A stretch of 52,655 nucleotides of DNA from JAAYYM01 sp964638005 (GCA_964638005.1 CAZWXS010000015.1:1-52655), one strand, 5' to 3'; positions 8,352 through 17,961 are shown, numbered from the stretch's first letter. Notes: generated from the letters alone by a model not told the origin. Program-made: numbers and translations.

Positions 8352-9409
8352 GATGCATTTTCTCCTCTCGTACGGTTTTCCTGTACATATCTTCTTCGAA
8401 GCTGCCCGCAGGCACCATCGATATCTCTGCCCATTTCCCTTCTAATAGTAACATTTATTTGGTTTTTTTCAAGTTTATTTTTGAATTTGATAACATCCTG
8501 CCGGTTTGATTCTATATAGGAACGTTCTTTTACAGGATTCACCGGTATCAGGTTCACATGACAATTCATTGATTTCAACAGTCCGCTTAACTGCTCTGCA
8601 TCCGCATCCGTGTCATTCACACCGCCGACCAGACTGTACTCAAATGTAATCCTGCGACCCGTTTTTTCAAAATAATATTCACATGTCTCCATGATTTCCC
8701 CAATGGAATATTTATTTGCAATCGGCATCAATTCTCTGCGTTTTTCATCGGTTGCAGCATGCAATGAAAGTGCCAGCGTCATTTGCAATCTTTCATCCGC
8801 CAGTTCCTTCATGCGCGGAACAAGCCCGCAGGTCGATACGGTCAGATTTCGTCCGCTGATGTTCAATCCATGCTCATCTGTCAGCATCCCGATAAATCGA
8901 AGCAGGGTATCATAATTATCAAGTGGTTCACCGGAGCCCATCACAACTACATTGGACACACGTTCCTTTGTATGCCTTGTGATTTCATAGATCTGCGACA
9001 GCATCTCACCCGCTGTCAGATTCCTTTCCAGTCCGTCAATCGTGGAAGCACAGAAACGGCAGCCCATCCGACACCCCACCTGTGAAGAAATGCAGACAGA
9101 ATTCCCATGCTGGTACTGCATCCATACACTTTCAATCACATTTCCGTCTGCCAGTGAGAACAGGAATTTCTTCGTTCCGTCCAGTTTTGACTGTAATACC
9201 TCTACGATCTCCACACCATTGATGGCATAACGCTCCTTGCATTGCTCACGCAGATCCTTTGACAGATTGGTCATCTCGTCAAATGCAGCCACAAGTTTGC
9301 TATGTAGCCACTCGTAAATCTGTCCTGCCCGAAATGGTTTCTCACCCATCTGCAGGACATCTGCCTTCAATTCCGCATATGTGAGTGATAAAATATCGAT
9401 TTTCTCCAT
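8345..9409 (-). CDS. rlmN: 23S rRNA/tRNA adenine-C2 methyltransferase RlmN
   Basis: 354-residue radical SAM enzyme that methylates A2503 of 23S rRNA and A37 of some tRNAs. The CxxxCxxC cluster motif is within CRMGCRFCAS. It is preceded by VCISSQVG and followed by VVMGSGEPLDNYD, the SAM-binding segment. The C-terminal catalytic Cys is in GACGQLRRR. The frame is open 54 codons upstream, but the ATG at 9409 follows an AGGAAGG site and begins MEKIDILSLTYAEL, as in the family. It is 10 bp after rsmB. Confidence 0.96.
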   Translation of the reverse strand: MEKIDILSLTYAELKADVLQMGEKPFRAGQIYEWLHSKLVAAFDEMTNLSKDLREQCKERYAINGVEIVEVLQSKLDGTKKFLFSLADGNVIESVWMQYQHGNSVCISSQVGCRMGCRFCASTIDGLERNLTAGEMLSQIYEITRHTKERVSNVVVMGSGEPLDNYDTLLRFIGMLTDEHGLNISGRNLTVSTCGLVPRMKELADERLQMTLALSLHAATDEKRRELMPIANKYSIGEIMETCEYYFEKTGRRITFEYSLVGGVNDTDADAEQLSGLLKSMNCHVNLIPVNPVKERSYIESNRQDVIKFKNKLEKNQINVTIRREMGRDIDGACGQLRRRYVQENRTRGENASC

Positions 9410-9419
9410 CAGTACCTTC

Positions 9420-10775
9420 CTAATCCCTAAGCAGTCTCGCCATAAAGAAACCATCCGTACCGTACTGTCCCGGCAGTAACTGCAGGTATCCCTGTTTTGT
9501 AGTCTCGCTTTGCATTTCACACGGCAGATATGGATCCAGAGAGTCCAGATGATATGAATAGTTATTAACAAACCACATCAAATTATCCACGTTTTCTTCT
9601 CTGTTTACCGTACAGGTACTGTATATCAACGTACCGCCTGATCTGACATAGGTACAGACAGTCTTTAATATATCACGCTGAAGTGCCGCCAGCTCATGCT
9701 GTTGCTGCACACTCATATGATACTTGATATCACTTTTTCGTCCGATGACACCAAGTCCCGAACACGGCAGATCTGCAATCAGAATATCTGCCTTATCCGC
9801 AGACTGCTCATCGAATACCAATGCATCCTGCCTCACCGCTTCTATATTATGTAGCTGACATCTCTTGATATTACTGTTAATCATATCAATCTTAGCATCT
9901 GTCAGATCTCTTGCCTCCACATGACCTGTGCCTTGCAGCAGATCCGCAATATGCAATGCCTTGCCGCCCGGCGCTCCGCATACATCAATCACATAGTTTC
10001 CCTCTCGTACGGCAGCGATTTCGCCGATGAGCATGGAACTGACATCCTGCACCTGAAACAGTCCGTCACGAAATGACGGGAGTGCTCCCAGATAATCATA
10101 TCCGCTGATTTCATAAGCCCCTGCCGGATAAGGCAGCTTGGTCACCGTAACCTGCTCTTTCTCCAGACATCTGACCAGTTCGCCCTCTTCTATACGACTG
10201 CTGTTGCATCTGACCGTCGTCCTGTGATTCTCCAGAAAATAACGCAGCATACTCTCTGTTGTCTCAAAGCCGTATTCACGGTTCCATCCCTCTACAATCC
10301 ACTCCGGCATGGAATAACGGACAGACAGATACTGTATCGGATATTTTCCCTGATCCGGCAAGTCAATCGCATCTCTGCTCCTATCTATATTACGCAGTAC
10401 GCCATTTACAAAGCCCTTCAGATTATGAAACCCTCTTTTTTCTGCAAGCTTCACCGCCTCATTACATATCGCCGAAGCCGGCACGCTGTCCATATAGAAC
10501 AACTGGTATACGCTCATACGAAGGATACAGAGGATCATTGGTTTCATCTTCTGTGTCCTTGTCTTCGAGAACAGATTGATAATATAGTCCAGCCATATCT
10601 GATTTTCAATCGTCCCCTCACTCACCCGTTTGATAAATGCCCTGTCCTGCTGTTCCATGTACTGATATTTCTCAAGAACATCACGTATGACAATATGGCT
10701 GTATTCATTTGTATTCTGTTTGATTTCAAGCAAGATACCAAGAACGAGCTCACGAGTGTTGGCGCGCTTAATCAC
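9420..10775 (-). CDS. rsmB: 16S rRNA m5C967 methyltransferase RsmB
   Basis: 451 residues. An N-terminal NusB-like RNA-binding helical domain (about 1-140, starting ANTRELVLGILLEI) is joined to a SAM-dependent methyltransferase domain. SAM-binding elements are IDVCGAPGGKALHIA and VRQDALV. The two catalytic cysteines are in ADLPCSGLG and YSTCTVNREEN. It overlaps the yugP-like gene by 8 bp and stays in the translation and rRNA-modification cluster. Confidence 0.96.
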   Translation of the reverse strand: MIKRANTRELVLGILLEIKQNTNEYSHIVIRDVLEKYQYMEQQDRAFIKRVSEGTIENQIWLDYIINLFSKTRTQKMKPMILCILRMSVYQLFYMDSVPASAICNEAVKLAEKRGFHNLKGFVNGVLRNIDRSRDAIDLPDQGKYPIQYLSVRYSMPEWIVEGWNREYGFETTESMLRYFLENHRTTVRCNSSRIEEGELVRCLEKEQVTVTKLPYPAGAYEISGYDYLGALPSFRDGLFQVQDVSSMLIGEIAAVREGNYVIDVCGAPGGKALHIADLLQGTGHVEARDLTDAKIDMINSNIKRCQLHNIEAVRQDALVFDEQSADKADILIADLPCSGLGVIGRKSDIKYHMSVQQQHELAALQRDILKTVCTYVRSGGTLIYSTCTVNREENVDNLMWFVNNYSYHLDSLDPYLPCEMQSETTKQGYLQLLPGQYGTDGFFMARLLRD

Positions 10776-11478
10776 GTTTTCTGCCTCCGCCGAACAACAG
10801 CACCAGTCTCAGGAGTTGAAGTATAGATGCCGCTGCAGCCGCAACATACGTAAGTGCAGCCGCCCGGAGTACCTTACCCGCTCCCTGAATCTCTGTTGTG
10901 CCGAGTGTCCCTGTTTGTTCTAAAATAGTCAATGCCCTGCGTGATGCATTAAATTCCACCGGCAGTGTTACCACCTGAAACAGTACAGCCAACGAAAATA
11001 CCCATATTCCAATTGTAATCAAAGTAGTGGACGAACCTAAGATCAGACCGAGAAGAATAATCGGAATACCAAGCCTGGATCCGATATTCGCCGCAGGCAC
11101 CAGTGCCGCGCGCACTTTCAGAGGCAGGTAATCCTGATTATCCTGCATGGCATGCCCGCACTCATGAGCAGCAACACCGACTGCCGCCACCGAAGTGTCC
11201 GCATATACCGAGCCTGACAACCGCAGCGTCTTACTCTTGGAATCATAATGGTCTGTCAAGTTTCCTGCCACCTGCTCGATCCTGACATCGTAAATACCGG
11301 AGGCACGCAGAATTTTTTCTGCCGCTTCCGCTCCTGTCATCCCCGCAGCATTTCTGACACGGGAATATTTATGATATGTGCTTTTCACCCTTGCAGATGC
11401 CCAGATGGATAGTATCGCACCGATCAATACCAACATATAAGTACTGTCAAAATAATAAAACATGGGATTGTAATGCAT
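10768..11478 (-). CDS. YugP-family membrane zinc metallopeptidase
   Basis: 236 residues with an N-terminal hydrophobic segment (FDSTYMLVLIGAILSIWA) and two C-terminal hydrophobic helices, so membrane-anchored. The zinc site is HECGH inside VAAHECGHAMQD (HExxH type), and the downstream EFNASRRAL segment is where this family supplies its third ligand. It matches the predicted neutral zinc metallopeptidase family typified by B. subtilis YugP (COG2738), whose substrates are not known to me. It lies between fmt and rsmB, a common Clostridia arrangement. Confidence 0.9.
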   Translation of the reverse strand: MHYNPMFYYFDSTYMLVLIGAILSIWASARVKSTYHKYSRVRNAAGMTGAEAAEKILRASGIYDVRIEQVAGNLTDHYDSKSKTLRLSGSVYADTSVAAVGVAAHECGHAMQDNQDYLPLKVRAALVPAANIGSRLGIPIILLGLILGSSTTLITIGIWVFSLAVLFQVVTLPVEFNASRRALTILEQTGTLGTTEIQGAGKVLRAAALTYVAAAAASILQLLRLVLLFGGGRKRD

Positions 11479-11490
11479 GCTTATGCCTCC

Positions 11491-12423
11491 TTACGCTTCA
11501 AACACAGTATCTGTCGTAACCGGGTAACCCAGCAGAAAGCTTGCGGTATCCATACGCTTCTTTCCTTCAAGCTGTATCTCCAAAAGTTCCAGAAGACCAT
11601 CTCCTGTATTTACCACGATTGTTTTCTTACTAACAGATGCCACCGTTCCCGGAGCACCGTTTGTATCTCCGTCTATAACATTTGCTTTCCACACTTTCAA
11701 AACCTTGCCGTTTAAAAAAGTATATGCGCTTGGCCATGAGTTTAAACCGCGTATGAGTCTCTCCAATTCAACCGCACTCTTCGAAAATCGGATGTGTCCC
11801 ATTTCTTTGGTCAGCATCTTTGCATAGGTCGCTTCTGTAGAATCCTGAGCGGTCGCATGAACCTCTCCATGCTCTATGATATCAAGCACATCCGTACACA
11901 AAGCTGCTCCCGCCTCAGCCAGCTTATCGTGCAGGCTGTCTCCGGTTTCATCGTCCTCGATCGGAACCACTGTCTTTAGGATCATATCGCCTGTGTCCAA
12001 TCCTTCATTCATCTGCATGATGGTAACGCCGCTCTCCTTCTCACCATTGATGATCGACCACTGGATCGGTGCCGCACCTCTGTACTTCGGAAGCAGTGAT
12101 GCATGTACATTGATACATCCGTATCTTGGCATATCCAATATTTCCTTTGATAAGATCTGTCCAAATGCAGCTACAACAAAAATATCCGCTTTAAGCAATG
12201 CAAGCTCCGCCACCGCTTCAGGTGCCTTGATTCTGTCCGGTTGAAATACGGGGATTCCTTTTTCCAGCGCGCATTCCTTCACCGCCGAAAACTGTACTTC
12301 CTTGCCTCTTCCTCTCTGCTTATCCGGCTGTGTCACAACCGCCGTCACCTCATGCCGGCTCATAAGCAGGGATTTCAATACCGTTGCCGCAAAATCCGGA
12401 GTTCCCATAAAAACGATTTTCAC
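11491..12423 (-). CDS. fmt: Methionyl-tRNA formyltransferase
   Basis: 310 residues, full length. It formylates initiator Met-tRNA from 10-formyl-tetrahydrofolate. The N-terminal formyltransferase domain starts IVFMGTPDFAATVL. It holds AAFGQILSKEIL, the catalytic NVHASLLPKYRGAAPI region (Asn and His) and the Asp of GLDTGDMI. The C-terminal OB-like tRNA-binding domain follows (about 205-310). Its start overlaps def by 4 bp, coupling it to the deformylase that removes the same formyl group. Confidence 0.97.
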   Translation of the reverse strand: MKIVFMGTPDFAATVLKSLLMSRHEVTAVVTQPDKQRGRGKEVQFSAVKECALEKGIPVFQPDRIKAPEAVAELALLKADIFVVAAFGQILSKEILDMPRYGCINVHASLLPKYRGAAPIQWSIINGEKESGVTIMQMNEGLDTGDMILKTVVPIEDDETGDSLHDKLAEAGAALCTDVLDIIEHGEVHATAQDSTEATYAKMLTKEMGHIRFSKSAVELERLIRGLNSWPSAYTFLNGKVLKVWKANVIDGDTNGAPGTVASVSKKTIVVNTGDGLLELLEIQLEGKKRMDTASFLLGYPVTTDTVFEA

Positions 12424-12908
12424 TCTTCTTCCTCCTCGTCCTCATACACATCCTGGACATCCATCAATTTACCTTCTACCTTATCTACATACAGCTTTCC
12501 GTCCAAATGCTCCAGTTCGTGGCATATGGCACGCGCCAGCAGCTGCGTCCCTTCCAGTTCATATGGCTGCATCTCTTCATCAAGTGCAACCGCCTTGACA
12601 TATTCCGGTCTCGTCACGATACCTGTCTTGCCCGGTACACTCAGACAGCCTTCATTTCCTGTCTGCTCTCCCGAGCTCTCCACAATCCTCGGATTGATCA
12701 TTACATGCGGGCCGTCTCCTGCATCTATAACTACCAGTCTTTTGAGTATTCCGACCTGTGGAGCCGCAAGTCCTGCACCGTCTGCCTCATACATCGTCTC
12801 AAGCATATCTTCTATCAGCGTCTGCAGACGCGGTGTCATCTCTGTAATCTCCTTGCATTGCTTCGTCAGTACCGGATCTCCTATTTCCCGTATTGTTCTG
12901 ATTGCCAT
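12420..12908 (-). CDS. def: Peptide deformylase
   Basis: 162-residue metalloenzyme that removes the N-formyl group from nascent proteins. All three signature motifs are intact: GAGLAAPQVG, EGCLSVPG (metal-ligand Cys) and HELEHLDG (two metal His and the catalytic Glu). The C-terminus ends in an unusual run of Glu/Asp (DEEEEEE), which is probably a disordered tail. It starts 15 bp after priA and overlaps fmt by 4 bp. Confidence 0.97.
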   Translation of the reverse strand: MAIRTIREIGDPVLTKQCKEITEMTPRLQTLIEDMLETMYEADGAGLAAPQVGILKRLVVIDAGDGPHVMINPRIVESSGEQTGNEGCLSVPGKTGIVTRPEYVKAVALDEEMQPYELEGTQLLARAICHELEHLDGKLYVDKVEGKLMDVQDVYEDEEEEE

Positions 12909-12923
12909 TTCACAATCCCTCCA

Positions 12924-15188
12924 TTAGTAAGAATTCATCGGGTCAAAATCAAACTGTACCCTGATTTCCTTTGTTTCATCTGTTTCCATATACTGCTCGA
13001 GCTCATCCTTGAGTCCCGTTAATATACTATAATCTGCTGACTTTACATAAATCATACGCCGGTATATATCACTTATTTTTTTAATAGATGCCTCTGCAGG
13101 TCCGATGACCGAAAAAGCAGTATTAAGTATACCATATTTCATATTACAATTCATCTCTTTTGTCGAAGAACGTAATTTCACTGCGAGTTTTTCGCTGTAC
13201 TGCTCCGTCACTGCCTCTTTTGTTCCCTCAATCAACACCGCAAGCATATGTCCGACCGGCGGATAATTCATCAAAGATCGATATCCTATTTCCTCAGCAT
13301 AAAAGCTCCGATAATCCTGTTTGGCCGCCGCAATGATGCTGTAATGCTCCGGATGATACGTCTGTATCACGACTTCGCCTGCCTTTTGCTCTCTTCCTGC
13401 CCTGCCTGCCGCCTGCGTCAGCAGCTGAAAGGTTCTCTCAGCGGCACGATAATCATTCACATTCAGCGACAGATCTGCCGCCAGAATCCCTACCAGCGTC
13501 ACATTAGCAAAATCATGTCCTTTCACGATCATCTGAGTGCCGACCAAAATGTCAGCCTCGTGATTCGCAAAAGTACTCAATATTTTCTCATGCCCGTCCT
13601 TCTGCCTGGTCGTGTCCATATCCATCCTGAGCACCCGCGCCTTCGGAAATGCCTTTTGGATCAACTGTTCTATCTGCTCCGTCCCGGCACGCATCCCACC
13701 GATATACTTTGAACCGCATTCCGGGCAGTCAGACACTCCGTCTCTTTCATATCCGCAATAATGACAGACCAGTTTCTGTCCATGTGCCGAAAGCGAGACA
13801 TCGCAATGCGGACATTTCATCACATGTCCACAGGCTCTGCAGGAAATGAAACCTGCATATCCACGACGATTCAGAAAGAGCATAATCTGTTCCTGCTTAC
13901 CCAGCCTATCCTCAATCAGTTCATACAGCCGTTCACTGAATATGGAGCGGTTTCCTTTGCGAAGCTCCTCTCTCAAATCCACTGTATACACCTGCGGTAT
14001 CGATGCATGAACAGCTCGCTCGGTCAATTCAAAGAGCTGATATTCTCCGCTCTGTGTCTTATAATAGGACTCTATGGACGGCGTTGCAGAACCTAACATC
14101 ACAGATGCACCGTGCAGACGCGCCAGTTCTATGGCAACCTCTCTGGCATGATATTTTGGCATCGTGTCGCTCTTATACGCGCCCTCATGCTCCTCGTCCA
14201 TAACAATCAGTCCGATCCTCGCAAACGGTGTAAACAATGCAGACCTTGGTCCGATGATCACATCCAGTTCGCCCTTTTTAGCACGCTCGAACTGATCGTA
14301 TTTCTCACCGTCGGAAAGTCTCGAATGTAATGTGGAGACCCTGTCTCCAAACCGTTTATAAAAACGCATGACTGTCTGATAGGTAAGCGCGATTTCCGGT
14401 ATCAGAACGATTGCCTGCTTTCCCTGACGCACCGTTTCTTCGATCAGTTCCATATAGACTTCTGTTTTTCCGCTTCCCGTAATTCCGTGAAGCAGATAAG
14501 TCTTATGAATGCCCTCACGCATGTCCCCAATAACCGCCTCCGCGATTTCCTGCTGCTTCGGATTCAGTCTGCACTCTGTCCGCTCCTGTTTTACGGACTT
14601 GACGGGATTACGATATACCTGCTCTGTCCCTATTCTCAGTATGCCCTGCTCCTGCAATGCTTTAATCGTAGCAGAAGCTATATTTAATTTTGCCGTTACG
14701 ATATCATAATGCAGCACTTTCTCGGAAATCAGCTCAACAAGCAGTCTCGCCCTTGCCGTCTGATGCTTTTTTTCGTAATATTCCAATTGTTTGACCGCTT
14801 CTGCTTCTTCTAATGCGAGAAATAGGTATTTCTTTTCCTTGGGTTTCATCTGCTTTTTAATGGGAAGAACTGTCTTCAATGCCGTGATCATGGTAGCTCC
14901 GTAATTCTGCTTGATCCACCATGCCAGCTGTATCAGCTTGGACTCTACAAGTGTATCATCCGTAATGACCTCCTGCAGATGCTTCATACGCGATTCTGGA
15001 AACTCAGCATGATCCGTCACTTCAAGCACATAGCCTTTAATCATCCTGTTTCCGTTCCCAAAAGGTACATAAACCAAGGCACCCGGTTGCAGGCTGCCTT
15101 GTAATTCATCAGGAATCAGATATTGAAAGGTCTTATCCAATTTCTCATGAGAGATATCAACGATGATATTTGCATACTTTCCATTCAT
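12924..15188 (-). CDS. priA: Primosomal replication restart helicase PriA
   Basis: 754 residues. PriA reloads the replisome at stalled forks. Order: N-terminal 3'-DNA-binding domain (about 1-110), winged-helix region, helicase core with Walker A GITGSGKTEVYM and DEEH box, then an eight-Cys zinc-binding insertion (CRACGHVMKCPHC and CHYCGYERDGVSDCPECG) and helicase C-terminal motifs (VGTQMIVKGHDF, QAAGRAGR). I chose the ATG at 15188, which begins MNGKYANIIVDIS. A TTG six codons upstream is the only in-frame alternative. No Shine-Dalgarno precedes the ATG, and a promoter-like pair ends about 7 nt before it (see separate entry). First gene of the housekeeping run. Confidence 0.96.
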   Translation of the reverse strand: MNGKYANIIVDISHEKLDKTFQYLIPDELQGSLQPGALVYVPFGNGNRMIKGYVLEVTDHAEFPESRMKHLQEVITDDTLVESKLIQLAWWIKQNYGATMITALKTVLPIKKQMKPKEKKYLFLALEEAEAVKQLEYYEKKHQTARARLLVELISEKVLHYDIVTAKLNIASATIKALQEQGILRIGTEQVYRNPVKSVKQERTECRLNPKQQEIAEAVIGDMREGIHKTYLLHGITGSGKTEVYMELIEETVRQGKQAIVLIPEIALTYQTVMRFYKRFGDRVSTLHSRLSDGEKYDQFERAKKGELDVIIGPRSALFTPFARIGLIVMDEEHEGAYKSDTMPKYHAREVAIELARLHGASVMLGSATPSIESYYKTQSGEYQLFELTERAVHASIPQVYTVDLREELRKGNRSIFSERLYELIEDRLGKQEQIMLFLNRRGYAGFISCRACGHVMKCPHCDVSLSAHGQKLVCHYCGYERDGVSDCPECGSKYIGGMRAGTEQIEQLIQKAFPKARVLRMDMDTTRQKDGHEKILSTFANHEADILVGTQMIVKGHDFANVTLVGILAADLSLNVNDYRAAERTFQLLTQAAGRAGREQKAGEVVIQTYHPEHYSIIAAAKQDYRSFYAEEIGYRSLMNYPPVGHMLAVLIEGTKEAVTEQYSEKLAVKLRSSTKEMNCNMKYGILNTAFSVIGPAEASIKKISDIYRRMIYVKSADYSILTGLKDELEQYMETDETKEIRVQFDFDPMNSY

Positions 15189-15194
15189 GTGACA

Positions 15195-15223
15195 AGAATA
15201 CCACAAAACGACATCAATTTCAA
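15195..15223 (-). promoter_or_regulatory. Predicted priA-operon promoter
   Basis: On the minus strand, TTGAAA (15218-15223) and TATTCT (15195-15200) are separated by exactly 17 bp, a good sigma-A match. The predicted transcription start falls at or next to the A of the priA ATG at 15188, which would make the transcript essentially leaderless. Inferred from sequence only. Confidence 0.5.
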
Positions 15224-15420
15224 ACCGTGCCGGGACGTCCTGTACGCTTTTCTGATTGTACTTTTTTCAGAACAATATAAGAAGACTGAAACAAATACAC
15301 ATGATACATCGTTACTGTAATAGGATGAAATAAAAGTTTTTTCCATATCATTTCATAAAAATGACAAAAGTAACTTCACAATCATAATAGGAACCATTAC
15401 AATTAGAAAAGTATGTGTTA

Positions 15421-15477
15421 TTGACAATTCCATAATTTTGTATTATTGTACTATTGTATTATTTGTGTAATACAATA
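15421..15477 (+). promoter_or_regulatory. Promoter with overlapping palindromic operator of the efflux operon
   Basis: TTGACA at 15421-15426 and TATTGT at 15444-15449 have a 17-bp spacer. Just downstream, covering the predicted start of transcription, is a perfect 10-bp inverted repeat TATTGTATTA, six bases, TAATACAATA (15452-15477). A third half-site copy (TTGTATTATTGTA) begins at 15438 and overlaps the -10 box. This layout suits repression by a dimeric regulator of GntR/YtrA, MarR or TetR type. No regulator gene is adjacent. The rest of the 328-bp priA-to-operon gap (15189-15516) is AT-rich and shows no coding sequence. Confidence 0.65.
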
Positions 15478-15516
15478 TAAGTGAGCTTGTAATCAACCGA
15501 TCAGGAGGAATATAAC

Positions 15517-16221
15517 TTGAATGCTCTAATTAAGATTCGGGATATGTGTAAGATATACAATCCGGGAGAAAACGAAGTACGTGCACTGGATCATATAGAT
15601 TTGAACATCAATCGCGGTGAATATGTAGCCATCATCGGACAATCAGGAAGCGGTAAATCCACTCTGATGAATATGCTGGGCTGTCTTGATATCCCCACCA
15701 GCGGAGATTATTATCTGAACGGTTCAGATGTATCCACGTTGGAAGATGATGAATTATCTGATATCCGTAACCATGAGATCGGCTTTATTTTTCAGGGCTT
15801 TAATCTGATTGCAGGCTTGACGGCGCTCGAAAATGTTGAACTGCCGCTGATGTATCGCGGAGTATCCAAAGCAAAACGGGAAGCACTTGCCATAGAAGCC
15901 TTAAAGAAAGTCGGGTTGGGCGAACGTATGACACATAAACCTGCCGAAATGTCAGGCGGACAACAGCAGCGTGTTGCAATCGCAAGAGCCATCGCACAGG
16001 CACCTCCTATCATATTGGCCGATGAGCCCACCGGTAATCTGGACTCGCATTCCACAAGTGAAATCATTGCCATCTTGAAGGAGCTCTACCAAGAAGGACG
16101 CACCGTCATCCTGATTACACATGATAATGAAATTGCCGCTCAGGCAAGACGTGTGGTCAAGATTCGCGACGGAAGAATAGAAAAAGATTATTATAATGCA
16201 GACGAGGGAGAAGAAAAATGA
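15517..16221 (+). CDS. ABC transporter ATP-binding protein, MacB/LolD type
   Basis: 234-residue nucleotide-binding subunit. Walker A is GQSGSGKST, the Q-loop GFIFQGFNL, the signature MSGGQQQRVAIARA, Walker B ILADEPTGNLDS, and the switch His is in LITHD. The NLDS and GFIFQ details are typical of the MacB/LolD/FtsE subfamily, which couples ATP hydrolysis to mechanotransmission rather than bulk transport. A TTG start is used: AGGAGG at 15503-15508 is 8 nt before it, and the nearby ATG at 15521 runs into a stop in the second codon after it. The end overlaps the adaptor gene by 4 bp. First gene of a three-gene efflux operon. Confidence 0.95.
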   Translation: MNALIKIRDMCKIYNPGENEVRALDHIDLNINRGEYVAIIGQSGSGKSTLMNMLGCLDIPTSGDYYLNGSDVSTLEDDELSDIRNHEIGFIFQGFNLIAGLTALENVELPLMYRGVSKAKREALAIEALKKVGLGERMTHKPAEMSGGQQQRVAIARAIAQAPPIILADEPTGNLDSHSTSEIIAILKELYQEGRTVILITHDNEIAAQARRVVKIRDGRIEKDYYNADEGEEK

Positions 16222-17951
16222 AATTAGGGAAAAAGAAAGAGCAGCTTGAAGAAACGATGAACATCGACACCGTTGCGGATACACCGATTGGCAAACCGGA
16301 CTCTACAGGTATTGAGGTTGATCCTGAACTTGAGGTCGTTGAACTCGAACCCAAGAAGAAGGATCCTCTAAAACAACGCAAGAAAAAGAAAATCATCAAG
16401 CGGTGCATACTGGCCGGAATCCTGGTGATTGCTCTTGTAATCATCATCGTTGGAAATGCAAATGCCAAAAATGCAGTTCCCATGGTCGGTGTTACTGCCC
16501 TTGAAATGGGCAATGTTGAAGAAACAGTCAAAGCCAGCGGCTTTGTTTCAAGTGAACAATCCAAGACCTACTTTGCTCCCGCCAATGTTACACTCGGCGA
16601 ATTTGCACTGAAGGTTGGTGATAAAGTAAATGCAAATGACAAATTGATCGCATTTGATACCTCAGATCTTCTGGTTGAAACGGAAAAAGCTGCACTTGCT
16701 GCTGTTTCTGCCGATGAAGGTTATCAGCAATCTCTCTATGAAAGTTCAAAAGCACAAAATGATTACGCCGTTGCAAAAGCCAATGTGGATACATATAGAT
16801 TACTGATCGTATTACAGCGTAATTACATCAACGATATCAACGCCGCCATCGCAGGCAAGACCAATACGCTCGCTCAAAGTGCACAATGCATTAAGGACGG
16901 CATCGCCAAACAGATCAACGCAAAAAATGATGAAGTGACCAATAAAAGAAAAGAACTCAATGAAATCCCGTCAAGCGGTTCGGGCGTTTCATCAGATCCG
17001 AGCCGTTCTACCAATTTGAACAACGAGATTCTCGATCTGCAGAATGAAATCAGTAAGCTCTCCTCTTCCGAAGCACATGTGTACTATACCGTTGATACCG
17101 TTGCCGAGAACAGGCAGCTGGCAGATGCACAAAATCTGTTATCGGATATGCAGTCCTATCTCGCAAAGGACGAGGCAAAAATGGAAGCAGCCGAAAAGGC
17201 TGTATTGGATGCGCATGCCAGAGAAAAGCTCAAGGCAGATAATGAAATCCAACAGATTTCCGCAGAACATGCACAATCGGAACTGTCTGAGGCCTCTCAG
17301 GGTGTCTATGCAGACTTTAACGGTGTCGTATCGGAGCTCAGTGTCGTGAGCGGCAGTCCTGTTACCAAAGGCGGCCAGTTACTGACACTGCAAAGCATCG
17401 AAGATGTCATGGTCAATGTTGCCATATCCAAGTACAACCTCGCTAAAGTTGCCGTCGGACAAAAGGCGGACATCACCGTTGCAGGCAAAACTTATGAGGG
17501 CACTGTTTCCAGAATCAACGGAATCGCCACCAAGAACGAATCCGGTACACCGGTCATCACCGCAGATGTACATATTGATAATCCTGATGAACTGATTTAT
17601 CTGGGTGTAGAGGCCAAGGTTGTCATCCATACTGCCGCTGCCGAAAATGTACTGCTCGCTCCGGTAGAGACCGTAAATGAAGACAATGACGGGCAATTCT
17701 GCTACGTTATCGAAGATAATATACTCAAGCGAAAGAACGTGACCACCGGCGTATCCTCTGATACTATGATTGAAATCGTAAATGGTCTGAGTGCTGATGA
17801 TCAGGTGGTAAATGATTATACTGTTACCTTGACTGACGGTATGGCGGCTATGCCACTCCCGATTGTACCGATTGATGTCGAACCAGGTGACGACACTGCT
17901 GACAGCGCAACGATCAATGCCGGAGCATCTGCGGTAACTGAGGGAGAATAA
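16218..17951 (+). CDS. HlyD/MacA-like efflux adaptor protein
   Basis: 577 residues. A charged cytosolic N-terminus (about 1-55, Lys/Glu-rich) leads to one membrane anchor (ILAGILVIALVIIIV). Outside come a beta-barrel/lipoyl segment, a long alpha-helical hairpin (about 150-360, rich in Ala, Lys, Glu and Gln), the second lipoyl half (GVYADFNGVVSELSVVSGSPVTKGG), and the barrel and membrane-proximal domains (ADITVAGKTYEGTVSRI). The order matches RND/MacA-family adaptors as found in Gram-positives. The C-terminus ends in an acidic Asp/Ala-rich tail. It overlaps the ATPase gene by 4 bp and precedes the permease by 10 bp. Confidence 0.9.
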   Translation: MKLGKKKEQLEETMNIDTVADTPIGKPDSTGIEVDPELEVVELEPKKKDPLKQRKKKKIIKRCILAGILVIALVIIIVGNANAKNAVPMVGVTALEMGNVEETVKASGFVSSEQSKTYFAPANVTLGEFALKVGDKVNANDKLIAFDTSDLLVETEKAALAAVSADEGYQQSLYESSKAQNDYAVAKANVDTYRLLIVLQRNYINDINAAIAGKTNTLAQSAQCIKDGIAKQINAKNDEVTNKRKELNEIPSSGSGVSSDPSRSTNLNNEILDLQNEISKLSSSEAHVYYTVDTVAENRQLADAQNLLSDMQSYLAKDEAKMEAAEKAVLDAHAREKLKADNEIQQISAEHAQSELSEASQGVYADFNGVVSELSVVSGSPVTKGGQLLTLQSIEDVMVNVAISKYNLAKVAVGQKADITVAGKTYEGTVSRINGIATKNESGTPVITADVHIDNPDELIYLGVEAKVVIHTAAAENVLLAPVETVNEDNDGQFCYVIEDNILKRKNVTTGVSSDTMIEIVNGLSADDQVVNDYTVTLTDGMAAMPLPIVPIDVEPGDDTADSATINAGASAVTEGE

Positions 17952-17961
17952 GGAGAACGTC

